DNA of 30,377 bases from Thecamonas trahens ATCC 50062 (taxonomy: Eukaryota; Apusozoa; Apusomonadida; Apusomonadidae): NCBI RefSeq assembly GCF_000142905.1, contig NW_013657632.1, positions 254,680-285,056 on the forward strand, in the 5' to 3' direction. A program made the translations under genes and the position numbers. The notes under the pieces are model-generated. The model worked only from the letters and a program-made list of their open reading frames with translations. It was not told the DNA's origin and did no database searches. Below are positions 13,535-22,960 of this stretch, piece after piece; position 1 is the stretch's first letter, and every line of letters begins with the position of its first letter.

Positions 13535-16500
13535 ATGCCCAACACACCCGTGGCCCCACGGCTAGACTTGGCCGTCAGCCTCGCCCTTGCTCTGGCTTGC
13601 TTGCTGGTCATGGTGGCCGCAGTGGGCGACGCTACTGCTGCTCCTCTGCCTGCTGGCTCGGCTTCACACTCTCGATCTCTTCCGCTCTCTACCAATAGCG
13701 GAGATGGTTCGGTGGGCGCGGCTTCGTACGGCCTGCCGCTGCCACCCGGTGGCTCGCCCGACTCTGCACAACGTGGCGGTGTCGAAGCCGACGCACCACC
13801 GCCGCCTCCGCTGGGGGCACCGCCTCCGCCTCCTGCGCCTGGAGCACCACCTGCACCACCGCCGCCGCCGCCATCGCCGCCTCCGCCTCCTNNNNNNNNN
13901 NNNNNNNNNNNNNNNNNNNNNNNNNNNNNNNNNNNNNNNNNNNNNNNNNNNNNNNNNNNNNNNNNNNNNNNNNNNNNNNNNNNNNNNNNNNNNNNNNNNN
14001 NNNNNNNNNNNNNNNNCGGTGTTATGTTTCCGCCGCCTCCGCCTCCTGCGCCGCCGCCGCCACCATCGCCGCCACCGCCGCCGTCGCCACCACCGCCGCC
14101 GCTCTGCTCGCCGTCGATGGAGCAGTTTGCGCTAGCCACGTTCTACAACGTCACGGGCGGATCCGGCTGGGACAACCAGGGCAGCGGCGACGGACAGTGG
14201 ATGACCGGGCCGGATCACTGCCAGTGGCGTGGGGTGATCTGCGACTCGCACCAGTGCGTTATCACCCTCTACATGCCAAGCAACAACTTAGTGGGCTCGC
14301 TCCCGTCGGAGCTGGGCATGCTCCAGCAGCTGAGCCAAGTCTATCTCCCCGGCAACATGCTGTACTCGTACATTCCGCACGAGCTCGCGGGCCTGCCAAA
14401 CCTCGTCCACGTTGACCTTTCGAGCAACCGGCTGCAGGGCACGATCCCGTCGATGTGGAATGTCAACATCACGGTCCTCAACTTGTTTGACAACAAGCTC
14501 GAGGGCACGGTGCCAGCAACGTTTGGGAGCTTTGCGCAGCTCACGGCGCTCTCGCTATACCACAACTTTATTAACGGCTCGCTGCCGGACCTCTCGGGAT
14601 GCACGGCGCTCACTACGCTCGACGTCTCGTTCAACAAGCTCACTGGCGAGCTCCCGTCCTGGCTCTCGAACCTACCAAACCTGTCTGCGGCCAACTTTTC
14701 GACCAACGGTATCACAGGCACCTTTCCGCCGTCACTCTCGGCCATGCCGTCCATTGCCGAGTTTGTGGTCTACGAGAACTTTATCAACGACACGGTGCCG
14801 CGGCTGTTTGGGGACTTGCCTGCGCTCATTCGCCTCGACCTCTCCAACAATCTACTGCACGGCTCGCTCGACGCCCTTCTGGAGTCCGACTTTCTCGCGC
14901 CCATCGAGTACCTCTCGATCAGCTCTAACGGCCTCACAGGCACCCTCCCGCCGGACCTGTTCAAGTTCCTCGGCTCGCAGGTCTCGTTTGTTGATCTCTC
15001 GTCGAACCATCTGTCGGGCTCCATCCCGGGCGCAGGCACTTCGCTCCTCTCACAGCTCTTCTCGCTCAATCTCTGCTGCCAGCACTTTTCCGGTGCGCTC
15101 CCTCAGCTCTCAGCCGATGTCCTGCCGACGCTCAACTTCTTGGACTTTTCGCGCAACGAGCTCAACGACACGCTTGTTCCGTTGGCCTCGCTGGCAGCCG
15201 CGCCGCTCACCTCGCTCAACCTCGACGCCAACCACCTGCATGGCTCGGTGGAGGCTATCCAGGATCTGTTTGGGACAGCGACCAAGGCGTCGTACAACAT
15301 GCGCGTCCTCTACCTCTCGCAGAACAACCTGACTGGAACGCTGCCGGAAAAGTTGTGCAACGCCGGCTTTCTCATCATCGCCTCGTTTGCCGACAACCAG
15401 CTCACGGGCTCGATTCCCAACTGCATGGGCGGAATGCAGTACCTCAAGTCGGTGGACCTCGGCAGCAACACCGGGATGCGCGGCGCACTCGGGCAGGACG
15501 GCGTGCCGACGATGCCGAGCTTCCTCCGGCCGGGCGCCTCGGTGCGGACGTACAACGGGACGAACCATGCCAAGTTCAACTGCCCGTCGTGGGTTGCCTC
15601 GTCGCCGTCGGCTGGCCTCTTCACTGTCTCGCCGACGTACTACAACTACACCGAGTGCAAGTGTGACACTGGCTCATACGGCGTGGGCAACCTGTGTCGG
15701 CCGTGCCCGCGCTCGCTCGTGTGCGGCGGCGGGATGCGGTTCACCGTCCTCGACGGGCACTGGCTCTCGCCGGACCCGTTTGCCGCCGACGCTCTCGTCC
15801 TCGAGTGCCGTAACTCGTCGCTGCTGCACAACCCGTGTGAGTCGATTGATGTCGACCTCAGCGACGTCGGCAAGTATGGCGTCGAGGGCTTTCCCTGCGC
15901 GAAAGGCTACCACGGGCGGATGTGCGCCCAGTGCTCGCCGGGCTACTACCCGCGCGGCCCACAGTGCGCTAAGTGCACACCGGTTGTCCAGCTGCTGATG
16001 CTGCTGTGGTACATTGTGTGCATGTGCGGCATGTTCTTCCTCTGCTACCGGCTCTCGGGCGTCGGCGCCTCGCAAAAGTCGGTCATCACCATCCTCGTCT
16101 TTTACCTGCAAACAACCTCGTTGTACAAGTACCTCGACTCGATTGCGTGGTCGAGCCCGCTGCTTGGCTTTTATGCCTTTCTCTCGCCGCTCAACTTTGA
16201 GCTCCTCGGCTTTCAGTGCCTCATCGAGTCGCTCGATTACGAGTCGTACTTTGTGGGCGCCACCATCCAGCCGCTCATCTTTGTCTTTATCTCGTTCCTG
16301 GTCTTTTGCTCGGGCGTGGCCTGGCATCAGGCAGCGCCGTCGGGCCTCGAGTCGTTTGCCGATCAAGTCCGTAAGTGGCTGTATAAGGGCCTCTACGTCC
16401 TGTTCTTCTTCCTCAACGCCAACTACATCAACGTGGCGCGGCAGGTCCTCCTTCCGCTGCCCTGCATCCGCGATCCGGCAACAGGCCGGTCGTACGTCCG

Positions 16501-17284
16501 GGCTGCGCCGTACGCCGAGTGCGACACACCCGCGCACTCGCGGCTCGTCGTTGCCGCCGTCTTTGTCATGGTGGTGTACATGGCCGGCGTGCCGCTGCTC
16601 ATGGGCGGACTCCTCTACCGCTTCCGCAACGACCTCAAGATGCCGTGGATGTACTCGATGCTCGGATTCTCGTACCGCATGTACTCGTCGCGCTACTACT
16701 GGTGGGAGCTGGTGGTCACGGCCCGCAAGTTTTGCCTCGTCATCGCGCTCTTTGTGCCCAACCACCACTCGTTTGTCGGCCCGCTGCTCGCCATCGTTGT
16801 CCTGCAGCTCTCAATCGTGCTCCAGCTCTCGGCCCGGCCGTACAACACCGAGACGCAGAACTTTGCAGAGGTCATGACCCTCTACGCCTTGCAAGTCACC
16901 TTTACCGCCGGCCTCATCATCCAGGTCGACTGGATCGCCATCGACGGCGGCGCCATCATTTCGCTCCTGCTCCTCACCTTTAACCTCATTGTCATCGGCT
17001 ACTTTGTCTACGCGCTCTCGCTCTCCAATCCGCGCGCCAAGCAGTTTAACCGCGAGGTGCGCTACCTCTTCCGCCGCGCCAAGCTCGAGGCTGTCTACCG
17101 CGTCCGCCGTTGCTTCTGCCCCGGCCACACCCCGCAGGGCGCGATGTCGGTCCAAGACTCGGCCACATACTTTGACTCGTCCGACGACGAGGCCACCGTC
17201 CTGCTGGATCCTGAGGATGTTGACAAGGGCAACTACGTTGCTTTTCCGCAGCAGGCCCCGTCGGGCCAGCACTTGTTCCTCTGA
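13535..17284 (+). CDS. Leucine-rich-repeat, Cys-rich, multi-TM receptor-like protein
   Basis: Single-exon frame of ~1249 aa, with length uncertain because of a run of Ns. The N-terminus (residues ~10-40) is a signal peptide. A Pro-rich extension ([11 protein letters not shown] type, ~86-195) spans the sequence gap. A plant-like LRR N-cap (ALATFYNVTGGSGW ... CQWRGVICD) precedes about 15 LRRs of the L-x2-L-x-L-x2-N-x-L-x-G-x-I/L-P type, ~230-650. A Cys-rich GCC2/GCC3-like stalk spans ~690-815, and about nine or ten hydrophobic segments run from ~816 to ~1165. The TM region has RYYWWELVVTARKFCLV, matching RHYYWGEVANLAKRLGLV in the FG-GAP protein at 569-3922. The short acidic tail contains DSSDDEATVLL. 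This is probably a surface receptor; ligand and signalling partner are unknown. Confidence 0.87.
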   Translation: MPNTPVAPRLDLAVSLALALACLLVMVAAVGDATAAPLPAGSASHSRSLPLSTNSGDGSVGAASYGLPLPPGGSPDSAQRGGVEADAPPPPPLGAPPPPPAPGAPPAPPPPPPSPPPPPXXXXXXXXXXXXXXXXXXXXXXXXXXXXXXXXXXXXXXXXXXGVMFPPPPPPAPPPPPSPPPPPSPPPPPLCSPSMEQFALATFYNVTGGSGWDNQGSGDGQWMTGPDHCQWRGVICDSHQCVITLYMPSNNLVGSLPSELGMLQQLSQVYLPGNMLYSYIPHELAGLPNLVHVDLSSNRLQGTIPSMWNVNITVLNLFDNKLEGTVPATFGSFAQLTALSLYHNFINGSLPDLSGCTALTTLDVSFNKLTGELPSWLSNLPNLSAANFSTNGITGTFPPSLSAMPSIAEFVVYENFINDTVPRLFGDLPALIRLDLSNNLLHGSLDALLESDFLAPIEYLSISSNGLTGTLPPDLFKFLGSQVSFVDLSSNHLSGSIPGAGTSLLSQLFSLNLCCQHFSGALPQLSADVLPTLNFLDFSRNELNDTLVPLASLAAAPLTSLNLDANHLHGSVEAIQDLFGTATKASYNMRVLYLSQNNLTGTLPEKLCNAGFLIIASFADNQLTGSIPNCMGGMQYLKSVDLGSNTGMRGALGQDGVPTMPSFLRPGASVRTYNGTNHAKFNCPSWVASSPSAGLFTVSPTYYNYTECKCDTGSYGVGNLCRPCPRSLVCGGGMRFTVLDGHWLSPDPFAADALVLECRNSSLLHNPCESIDVDLSDVGKYGVEGFPCAKGYHGRMCAQCSPGYYPRGPQCAKCTPVVQLLMLLWYIVCMCGMFFLCYRLSGVGASQKSVITILVFYLQTTSLYKYLDSIAWSSPLLGFYAFLSPLNFELLGFQCLIESLDYESYFVGATIQPLIFVFISFLVFCSGVAWHQAAPSGLESFADQVRKWLYKGLYVLFFFLNANYINVARQVLLPLPCIRDPATGRSYVRAAPYAECDTPAHSRLVVAAVFVMVVYMAGVPLLMGGLLYRFRNDLKMPWMYSMLGFSYRMYSSRYYWWELVVTARKFCLVIALFVPNHHSFVGPLLAIVVLQLSIVLQLSARPYNTETQNFAEVMTLYALQVTFTAGLIIQVDWIAIDGGAIISLLLLTFNLIVIGYFVYALSLSNPRAKQFNREVRYLFRRAKLEAVYRVRRCFCPGHTPQGAMSVQDSATYFDSSDDEATVLLDPEDVDKGNYVAFPQQAPSGQHLFL
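13892..14016. other. Assembly gap (125 N) inside the Pro-rich region
   Basis: 125 undetermined bases sit inside a CCGCC-type proline-codon tract. The reading frame on both sides is the same (frame 2), although the true gap length may be an estimate. The flanking repeat explains why assembly failed here. Confidence 0.99.
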
Positions 17285-18242
17285 TGGCGCAAGTCTGTCT
17301 GCAACCCTCTGCCGGCACGCGGACGAGGAGTGGAGGAGGCCAGTGCGCGTGGCGTACGCCGGCGGCCGGCGTCCCACCCTGTAGCCTACCGTGGGAGCCA
17401 GCGGACTCGACAACAGATTGCGTAGCCTTCCCCGTAGTCTACGTACACTCGCCGCCCTTATCACGATCTCCAAGCCACTGCCCAATTCACGTGACCACGC
17501 CCACACGTTGAAAAAGTCGTGTTGGGCTAGGGGAAAAACGCTAGGGTTCTGCAGGGGTGGCGCAGTGTGTGTCTCGGCCGAGACAGAAAGGGGAGGGGGG
17601 GGGGGAGGGGGGGGAAGAAACACGTAGGTTAGTACCTCTCGACTCGCACAGAAACCGGAGGAAGGCGTTTCCGGGGGAGGTGGAACAATGGTATGTAGCG
17701 GTAGCTGTTTCTTGTGACAGGAGGGGAAGCCAGGCAGGGACAAAGAGGGGGAGGGAGGGTAAAAAGCCAAGGCTGTCGTCGGGATGTCGTGTGCCTTCTT
17801 GTGTGCTATGGTCTCGCCCATCGAACACCAAGTCCGGCGCCAAGTGTGGCGGCGGCGAAGGGGAAGGCGAGCGCGTACCGCAACCAGGACGAAGCAGGCG
17901 GAGCAGAGGCACGGTCCAGGGGAAGGTGCTGCTGTTTTTGCGGCCTGTGTAAGGTTTGTGATACATAGGCATGTCTGTTCCGTCCTGTGGATGCGGGTGG
18001 CCGAGGGGGAGCGAGGGAGGGAGGGGGTGTGTGGGCGTGTCATCGTTGGCGTCGAGTTTTCGCATGCGGTTGTTGGGCATGGCGGGGGGGGGGGGTGGGA
18101 AAGGGGGAGGCAGAAGACGAGGCGGAGGGGCGTGTAGGCATGGAGAAGGAAGTAGGAAGGAGAAAGGGGGAGGGGCAAGGGGGGGGGGGGGGGACTCATG
18201 GAGAGGCGGACGTGGTTTGTGGCATAGGGCCTCGCACAAAGG
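17285..18242. other. Intergenic or 5' UTR/intron region rich in G tracts
   Basis: About 960 bp without a well-supported gene. It contains G-rich runs around 17590-17614, ~18084-18096 and 18179-18193. A possible small first exon for the downstream membrane protein is ATG 17784 to 17874, which would end in phase 1 before GTACCG. This is unproven. Open frames on both strands here are low-complexity. Confidence 0.5.
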
Positions 18243-19223
18243 TTGCGGGACATTATTTTCTGGGGCAAGGTCTTCCTGGCAGTCATCATGGTGGTGTCTG
18301 CGATTCTGTTGGGGGTGGTCATTGCGATTATCGACGACATTTCTTCCGAGCCGGACACACCGCAGCGGGATGCACGCATTGTGTATGCGATTCTGCTCAT
18401 TGTTTCACTGGTGTTCTTTGTACTGTTTGCGTGGGACGCGGTGCTGTTTGAGAACTCGATCCAGCTTGTGACCTTCCTGCTCTTCTCAGTCCTCATGTGC
18501 ATTTACGCATTTGTGCAGCTTGTGGGCGACATCTCGAACGGGCTGCTCATTGCGCAGTTTACGGTCCTCTTCCTGGGTGTAGTGACTGTGTTCTTCCTGG
18601 GCTTCAAGGTGTACTCTGAGTTCGGGTGGTCGGTGTACAAGAAGGTGGGCGCGGACCCGCGGATGCGGGCGCTGTACCGGACATACCTCATTCTGGTCAC
18701 GTTGGTCAAGCTCGACTTTGCGCTCGCCATCATCCTCATTGCCCAGAACACGGCGCTTGCTCTGGAGACTGACGATCCCGAGTTTGCACTCAACATCTGC
18801 GCGGTGCTCCTGGTCATTGCGTACACCATCATTGTCGTGCTCGCCGTCCGCCAGGAGTCGAACCCGGCCATGTACCTGTTCTTTATCCTCTCACCACTGG
18901 AGCCGTCGTACATCATCTTCAAGATTGTGCGCTTCTTGACGGTCAAGAACAAGGGCTACGACAAGCTGCCGCGGGGCCAGCTCGTCTCGTCTGGCGTGGT
19001 TGCCATTCTTCTTCGCGTCATCCTCTGTGGCGTTGCCTTCCAGTGCTGGCGTAACTTTGGCCGCGGCCTCACTCGTTATGTTACGGGCTCTGGCGCGGCT
19101 CCCGACGACCGGCGCCAGTCTGTCGGCAAGGGCACCCAGCTCGAGCCCGCCAAGCGGCGCTCCACCTACGATGTCAACTCGCTCGGCTCGTACAACTCGT
19201 CGCGCACCTTGCGCATGGACTAA
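18243..19223 (+). CDS. Multi-TM protein, uncharacterised eukaryotic family; 5' end uncertain
   Basis: About eight hydrophobic helices over ~310-326 residues, then a short basic/Ser-rich tail. A conserved-looking cytosolic segment (GWSVYKKVGADPRMRALYRTYLILVTLVKLDF) resembles an uncharacterised multi-pass family I recall from fungi and other protists (DUF7789-like); this is tentative. The frame is open from an in-frame TAG at 18225, but 18243 is TTG, not ATG. The first in-frame ATG is 18288, which would clip the first helix. So either the protein starts at 18288 or a first exon is missing. Possible acceptors are AG at 18240-18241 and CAG at 18280-18282; the latter would fit the phase-1 splicing seen elsewhere in the window. 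Function unknown. Confidence 0.72.
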   Translation: MRDIIFWGKVFLAVIMVVSAILLGVVIAIIDDISSEPDTPQRDARIVYAILLIVSLVFFVLFAWDAVLFENSIQLVTFLLFSVLMCIYAFVQLVGDISNGLLIAQFTVLFLGVVTVFFLGFKVYSEFGWSVYKKVGADPRMRALYRTYLILVTLVKLDFALAIILIAQNTALALETDDPEFALNICAVLLVIAYTIIVVLAVRQESNPAMYLFFILSPLEPSYIIFKIVRFLTVKNKGYDKLPRGQLVSSGVVAILLRVILCGVAFQCWRNFGRGLTRYVTGSGAAPDDRRQSVGKGTQLEPAKRRSTYDVNSLGSYNSSRTLRMD

Positions 19224-19478
19224 CACACACAAACATGGACATGATGATTGTCGCCAGTGGCCGGGAGTGAGGGTGATGGGCAGAGTCGGGCGTGTCCCGA
19301 CCCGGTCCCGGCGCGAGCGGCCGAACACGGCTCGCTGTTTAGCCTTTGGCGCCTGAAGTTGCGCGCGGGCGGCGGCAGGACAAGACTAGGCCACACAGCA
19401 GCAGTTAGCAGCGTCTGCAGCAGACAACAACCGGCAGTCCAACCAACCCGTCCTTGTCTCTCCCCCTCATTCTTCTCT

Positions 19479-21329
19479 ATGTCGCGCAGGTGTCGTGCTG
19501 GCTGCGGGTGCTGGAAGTGTGTGCTGAATGCCTCGCTGTCCAAGACCGAGCGCCCGTCGCCGCTGACCAGCTCGGCCCGAGTCGGCGCCGGTGATGGGTC
19601 CCGGGCTGATTCACTGGCGCTCTCGCTCTCGGCACTCTCGTCGTCGCTCTCGTCGTCGGCAGTTGGTCGTGGTGGAGATGGCGACGGCGGCGGCGGGCAG
19701 TCGCTGGCAGCGACGTCGGGCGTCCATGACCAGATCGCCCGCCTCCACGCGCTCATCATGGCAGAGTCCGAGGCTCGTCTCCGGTCCGAGCGTGCACTTG
19801 AAGCTGCGCTAGATGCCCAGGCGAACGCACTGGCTCGCCTCGGCGACCGAGTCTCTGTCCTCGACTCGCGGATGAACACGGCGTCGGCAGCGATGGGCGA
19901 GGTGGAGCGGGCGGTGGCGATGGCGCGGGGCGAGCGCGAGCGGGCGGCGACAGGCAGTCAGAGCGGCGAGAGGGCGACACCGCAGGCCAGACTGGGCGAG
20001 TCGATGCAGGTGGCCGGTCGGCTGGCAGCAGTCGAGGAGATGCTGGCGGCGACAACCGCGCGGATGGAGGCGCGCATCGCCACCATTCGCGAGTCGTCGA
20101 GCGAGTCGTCGTCCGAGGTGGCGCGGCTCTCAGCAACAGTGTCATCGCTCTCGGCCATGGTCTCGGCCGAGCTCCTTGCTGCGGCGCACTCGGCCGACAA
20201 GTTGTCAGCGTCGCTGGATGCGCGTCTAGCAACCCACACCGCACACATGACTGGCCTGGCGGCGGCAGCGTCGACCGCCGCGCCGTCGTCCGCCATCAAC
20301 GACGTGGCAGACAGCATACAGGCGCTCGAGGCGCGGTGTGAGGAACTGGAGCAAAGAGCAGTGTCGGCGACAACCGCTACAGCGACACTACAGGATGCGC
20401 TGATGGTGGCTGACGACGATCGCGCCCAGCTCGTCGAGCGGGTCCAGTGCCTGGAGTCAGCAGCCGAAGAGGCGCGCCAGAAGCCTGCACCTGTGCCGAT
20501 GGAAGCAACCGGTCTCATCAGCAGCGATGGCTCGCTTGGTGCCTCACCCGAACTCCGCCTCGACACGCTCGAGACCGAGGTCGGCGCCATCGCCGACAAC
20601 GTGCGTGAAGCGCTGGCTGTCGCTGACGAGGCTGCGCACGTCGCACGCGACGCCGGCGCTTCGACCGCTACTGTCGAGTCGACGATCCGTGAAGTTGCCG
20701 ACGACGTCCGCTCTCTGCAAATCGAGGTCCAGACACTGTCGGCGCGGCTCACGGTCGCCGAGAAGACGCTGAGGGCCCAGCCTAGCAGCGGATATGCTCG
20801 CGGAAATCTGGATCCGCATCCGCCAGCACGGCCGCTTCCGACTCAGCCGCAGCCGTTCGAGTCTCTGTCGCTGGACCAGCGAGACGATTGGGAGCAGGAG
20901 CTACAGTCTTCGCGGTCGCCGTCGCCGTCGCCGATGGCAACGCCCACGACCTGGGGCATGTCGCCGTCGCCGTCACCGTCGCCGCCGCCCGTCTCACTGG
21001 ATCCGGATCCGCAGATTGAGGCGGAGCCTCAGGGCACAGACACGCCAAGTGTTCGCAAGCGGATCCGAGTTCGCACTCGGCCGGGAGCGCGTTCAGGCCG
21101 CCAGCCGGCAACGACACCGGCGCGAGTCTCATCGGGCCGGCTGCCACACGAGCTCTCCGGGCTCGACGAGCTGTTGTCTGATGACCTCGACCTCGAAGAG
21201 CATATCCTCTCACCGGGCGAGAGCAACATGGCTGGCAGCACGATTGAGGCCTTCGATGATGACGATGGCTCCGAGTCGTCGTTTGATCCGGCAGCCATTC
21301 TCCAAGCTGGGGCGGACCAGCTCCTGTAG
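19479..21329 (+). CDS. Long coiled-coil protein, unrecognised
   Basis: 616 aa if started at the ATG at 19479, the first in-frame ATG of a frame that opens at a non-ATG upstream. Residues ~80-430 are dominated by predicted coiled coil, rich in Ala, Glu, Arg and Ser with regular Leu/Val/Ile spacing (segments near 19719-19950, 20000-20480 and 20560-20780). A Ser/Pro low-complexity linker (SPSPSP) follows, then a basic patch (KRIRVRTRPGAR) and an acidic C-terminus. No catalytic motif is visible. It could be a structural, tethering or cytoskeleton-associated protein, but nothing specific supports one. Only 68 bp separate its stop from the dolichol kinase ATG. Confidence 0.68.
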   Translation: MSRRCRAGCGCWKCVLNASLSKTERPSPLTSSARVGAGDGSRADSLALSLSALSSSLSSSAVGRGGDGDGGGGQSLAATSGVHDQIARLHALIMAESEARLRSERALEAALDAQANALARLGDRVSVLDSRMNTASAAMGEVERAVAMARGERERAATGSQSGERATPQARLGESMQVAGRLAAVEEMLAATTARMEARIATIRESSSESSSEVARLSATVSSLSAMVSAELLAAAHSADKLSASLDARLATHTAHMTGLAAAASTAAPSSAINDVADSIQALEARCEELEQRAVSATTATATLQDALMVADDDRAQLVERVQCLESAAEEARQKPAPVPMEATGLISSDGSLGASPELRLDTLETEVGAIADNVREALAVADEAAHVARDAGASTATVESTIREVADDVRSLQIEVQTLSARLTVAEKTLRAQPSSGYARGNLDPHPPARPLPTQPQPFESLSLDQRDDWEQELQSSRSPSPSPMATPTTWGMSPSPSPSPPPVSLDPDPQIEAEPQGTDTPSVRKRIRVRTRPGARSGRQPATTPARVSSGRLPHELSGLDELLSDDLDLEEHILSPGESNMAGSTIEAFDDDDGSESSFDPAAILQAGADQLL

Positions 21330-21397
21330 CTGCGGGCCGAGCGGTGCGAGGAGAGACAGCGGCCGTCGATAAACCTCTCTCATCGGCAGAGCGAGCC

Positions 21398-22924
21398 ATG
21401 TGGCGGGCCGAGCTTGCAGTGGCATGGGGCCTCGCGGCGTGGGCGACCTGGACGAGTGCGGAAGGAGGAGAGGCTGGGTGTTGGGCGGTGCTGATGGCGA
21501 GTGCGGTGGCGAGCGCGGTGCTTGCGTCGGTGCCGAGCCCGGCGACACCCGTATGGGCTCGCCGGACGGAGCCGCGTGCTGACGGCGGACAAGCCGGCGT
21601 ACTCCTTCCGTGGGCGGTGGTGGTGGCGGCTGGCGGTGGTGGTGGCGGTGGTGGCGGTGGGCTGGCGGCGTTTGCTGCCTGTGTCGCGGTGGTGGCGGCG
21701 GCGTGGACGTCGGCGGCGCCGAGGCGGTGGGTGGCGGCGGTCGGGTACGCAGCGATGGCGGCGATGCCTTGTCTGGCGGCGCCGCCGGGACTGGGTATGT
21801 GGTCGGGCGTTGCTATGGGCTGCGCCATGGTCTGCGCTGCCTCGCTGCCGTGGTCTGCTGTTGGATCGTTGGCGCTGGGCGAGGCGCTGGTAGTCTCGGC
21901 GGGGATGGGGAGCTTGGGCGCAGGAGTGGTCGCTGGCATCGACTCGGCCCTGGTAGTAGCTGGACTAGTGGCAGTAGCGGGAGTGCTGGTAGCAGGCCTG
22001 GCTGCTGGGGTGCTGATTGCGGCACTTGTACGCAGCGGGCGCCGAGCGGCGTCATCAAGCGCCGCATCGCTGAGGCTCCTGATCTATGGCGGCACGCTGA
22101 GCGTTGCAGTAGTGGGCGGAGTGAGTGTGATAGATCCACGGGTGGGCGAAGCCGGGCTCGGACACTGGTTGGTGAACGAGGGAGTGGTCCGACAACCGGG
22201 CATTGTCACAGCGTGGTTGGCGGTCTTGGGGTGTTTCTTTGGGTTTGTGCTGCCGCGGCTGCTGGGCGGCGACGTTGCGCTTGTCGACGTGCGCAAGGCG
22301 TATCATGGGCTCGCTGTGGTGCTGTTCACGGGTCCAACACTTGTCGACGGCGAATGGATGGTGCTGGCGTACGCGGCGGCGATGTGCATGTTTGTGGTTG
22401 CAGAAACGGTCCGAGTGCTGCGTGTGGAAGTGTTTGGCGTGTGTGTGGGGAGCTGGCTCGACGGAGTGCTGGACCAGTTCATCGACGATCGCGACTCGGG
22501 CGTGCTTGTGGTGACGCATAGCTACCTGCTCATTGGCTGTGCGCTCCCACTGGTGGTTCACAGAACGGCAGGGGCGGCGGCGAGTGACGGTGTCGAGGCA
22601 GTGGTGACGACGCTGGGCGTGGTTGTTCTGGGCGTTGCCGACGCCGCCGCGTCATTTGTAGGCACGCGATACGGGAGCATCAAGTGGCCCGGCTCGCGTA
22701 AGAGCATACAGGGAACCGCAGCTGCTGCGGTGGCCGGAAGCGCAGCGTGTGCAGCAGTATGGCGGGCCGGAAGTGGGAGCTGGCCGGCAGCTAATGAGGC
22801 ACTAGTGCTGATAGGACTCAACACCACGGTGGCAGTCTACGAAGCCGCCTCGGAGCTCATCGACAACCTCATGCTCCCGGTAGTTGCGCTTGCAGCCTCG
22901 CACTGCTTCCTAGGCACTCTTTGA
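21398..22924 (+). CDS. DOLK: Dolichol kinase
   Basis: Phosphorylates dolichol with CTP to make dolichyl phosphate, the lipid carrier for N-glycosylation, O-mannosylation and GPI synthesis, in the ER membrane. The frame is 508 aa and mostly hydrophobic, with many TM segments, as expected for the DOLK/Sec59 family. Diagnostic motifs are RKAYHGLAVVLF (~residue 299), DRDSGVLVVTHSYLL (~365), GVADAAASFVGTRYGSIKWPG (~415-431) and SRKSIQGT (~433), which form the CTP-binding and catalytic core. The C-terminal DNLMLPVVAL also fits. The start is the ATG at 21398 (gccATGT). The N-terminal half is diverged, with an Ala/Gly-rich stretch including a poly-Gly run. It is convergent with IER3IP1, with 36 bp between stops. 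Confidence 0.92.
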   Translation: MWRAELAVAWGLAAWATWTSAEGGEAGCWAVLMASAVASAVLASVPSPATPVWARRTEPRADGGQAGVLLPWAVVVAAGGGGGGGGGGLAAFAACVAVVAAAWTSAAPRRWVAAVGYAAMAAMPCLAAPPGLGMWSGVAMGCAMVCAASLPWSAVGSLALGEALVVSAGMGSLGAGVVAGIDSALVVAGLVAVAGVLVAGLAAGVLIAALVRSGRRAASSSAASLRLLIYGGTLSVAVVGGVSVIDPRVGEAGLGHWLVNEGVVRQPGIVTAWLAVLGCFFGFVLPRLLGGDVALVDVRKAYHGLAVVLFTGPTLVDGEWMVLAYAAAMCMFVVAETVRVLRVEVFGVCVGSWLDGVLDQFIDDRDSGVLVVTHSYLLIGCALPLVVHRTAGAAASDGVEAVVTTLGVVVLGVADAAASFVGTRYGSIKWPGSRKSIQGTAAAAVAGSAACAAVWRAGSGSWPAANEALVLIGLNTTVAVYEAASELIDNLMLPVVALAASHCFLGTL

Positions 22925-22960
22925 CACAAAGATAGCCATGACTTTGCGAGTTCAGGTGAA

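Noticed and set aside
17284-17353. Candidate exon overlapping the LRR receptor stop codon, ending in phase 1 before GTACGC
   Set aside because: It would need a ~930-bp intron, far longer than any other here, and overlaps the stop of the upstream gene. The candidate at 17784 is less awkward.
16811-18502. 563-codon minus-strand frame across the LRR receptor tail and the G-rich intergenic region
   Set aside because: It is antisense to two coding regions, and the middle is translation of C/T simple sequence with no domain.
20782-21939. 385-codon minus-strand frame
   Set aside because: It overlaps the coiled-coil and dolichol kinase genes in antisense and is Ala/Pro/Thr shadow sequence.
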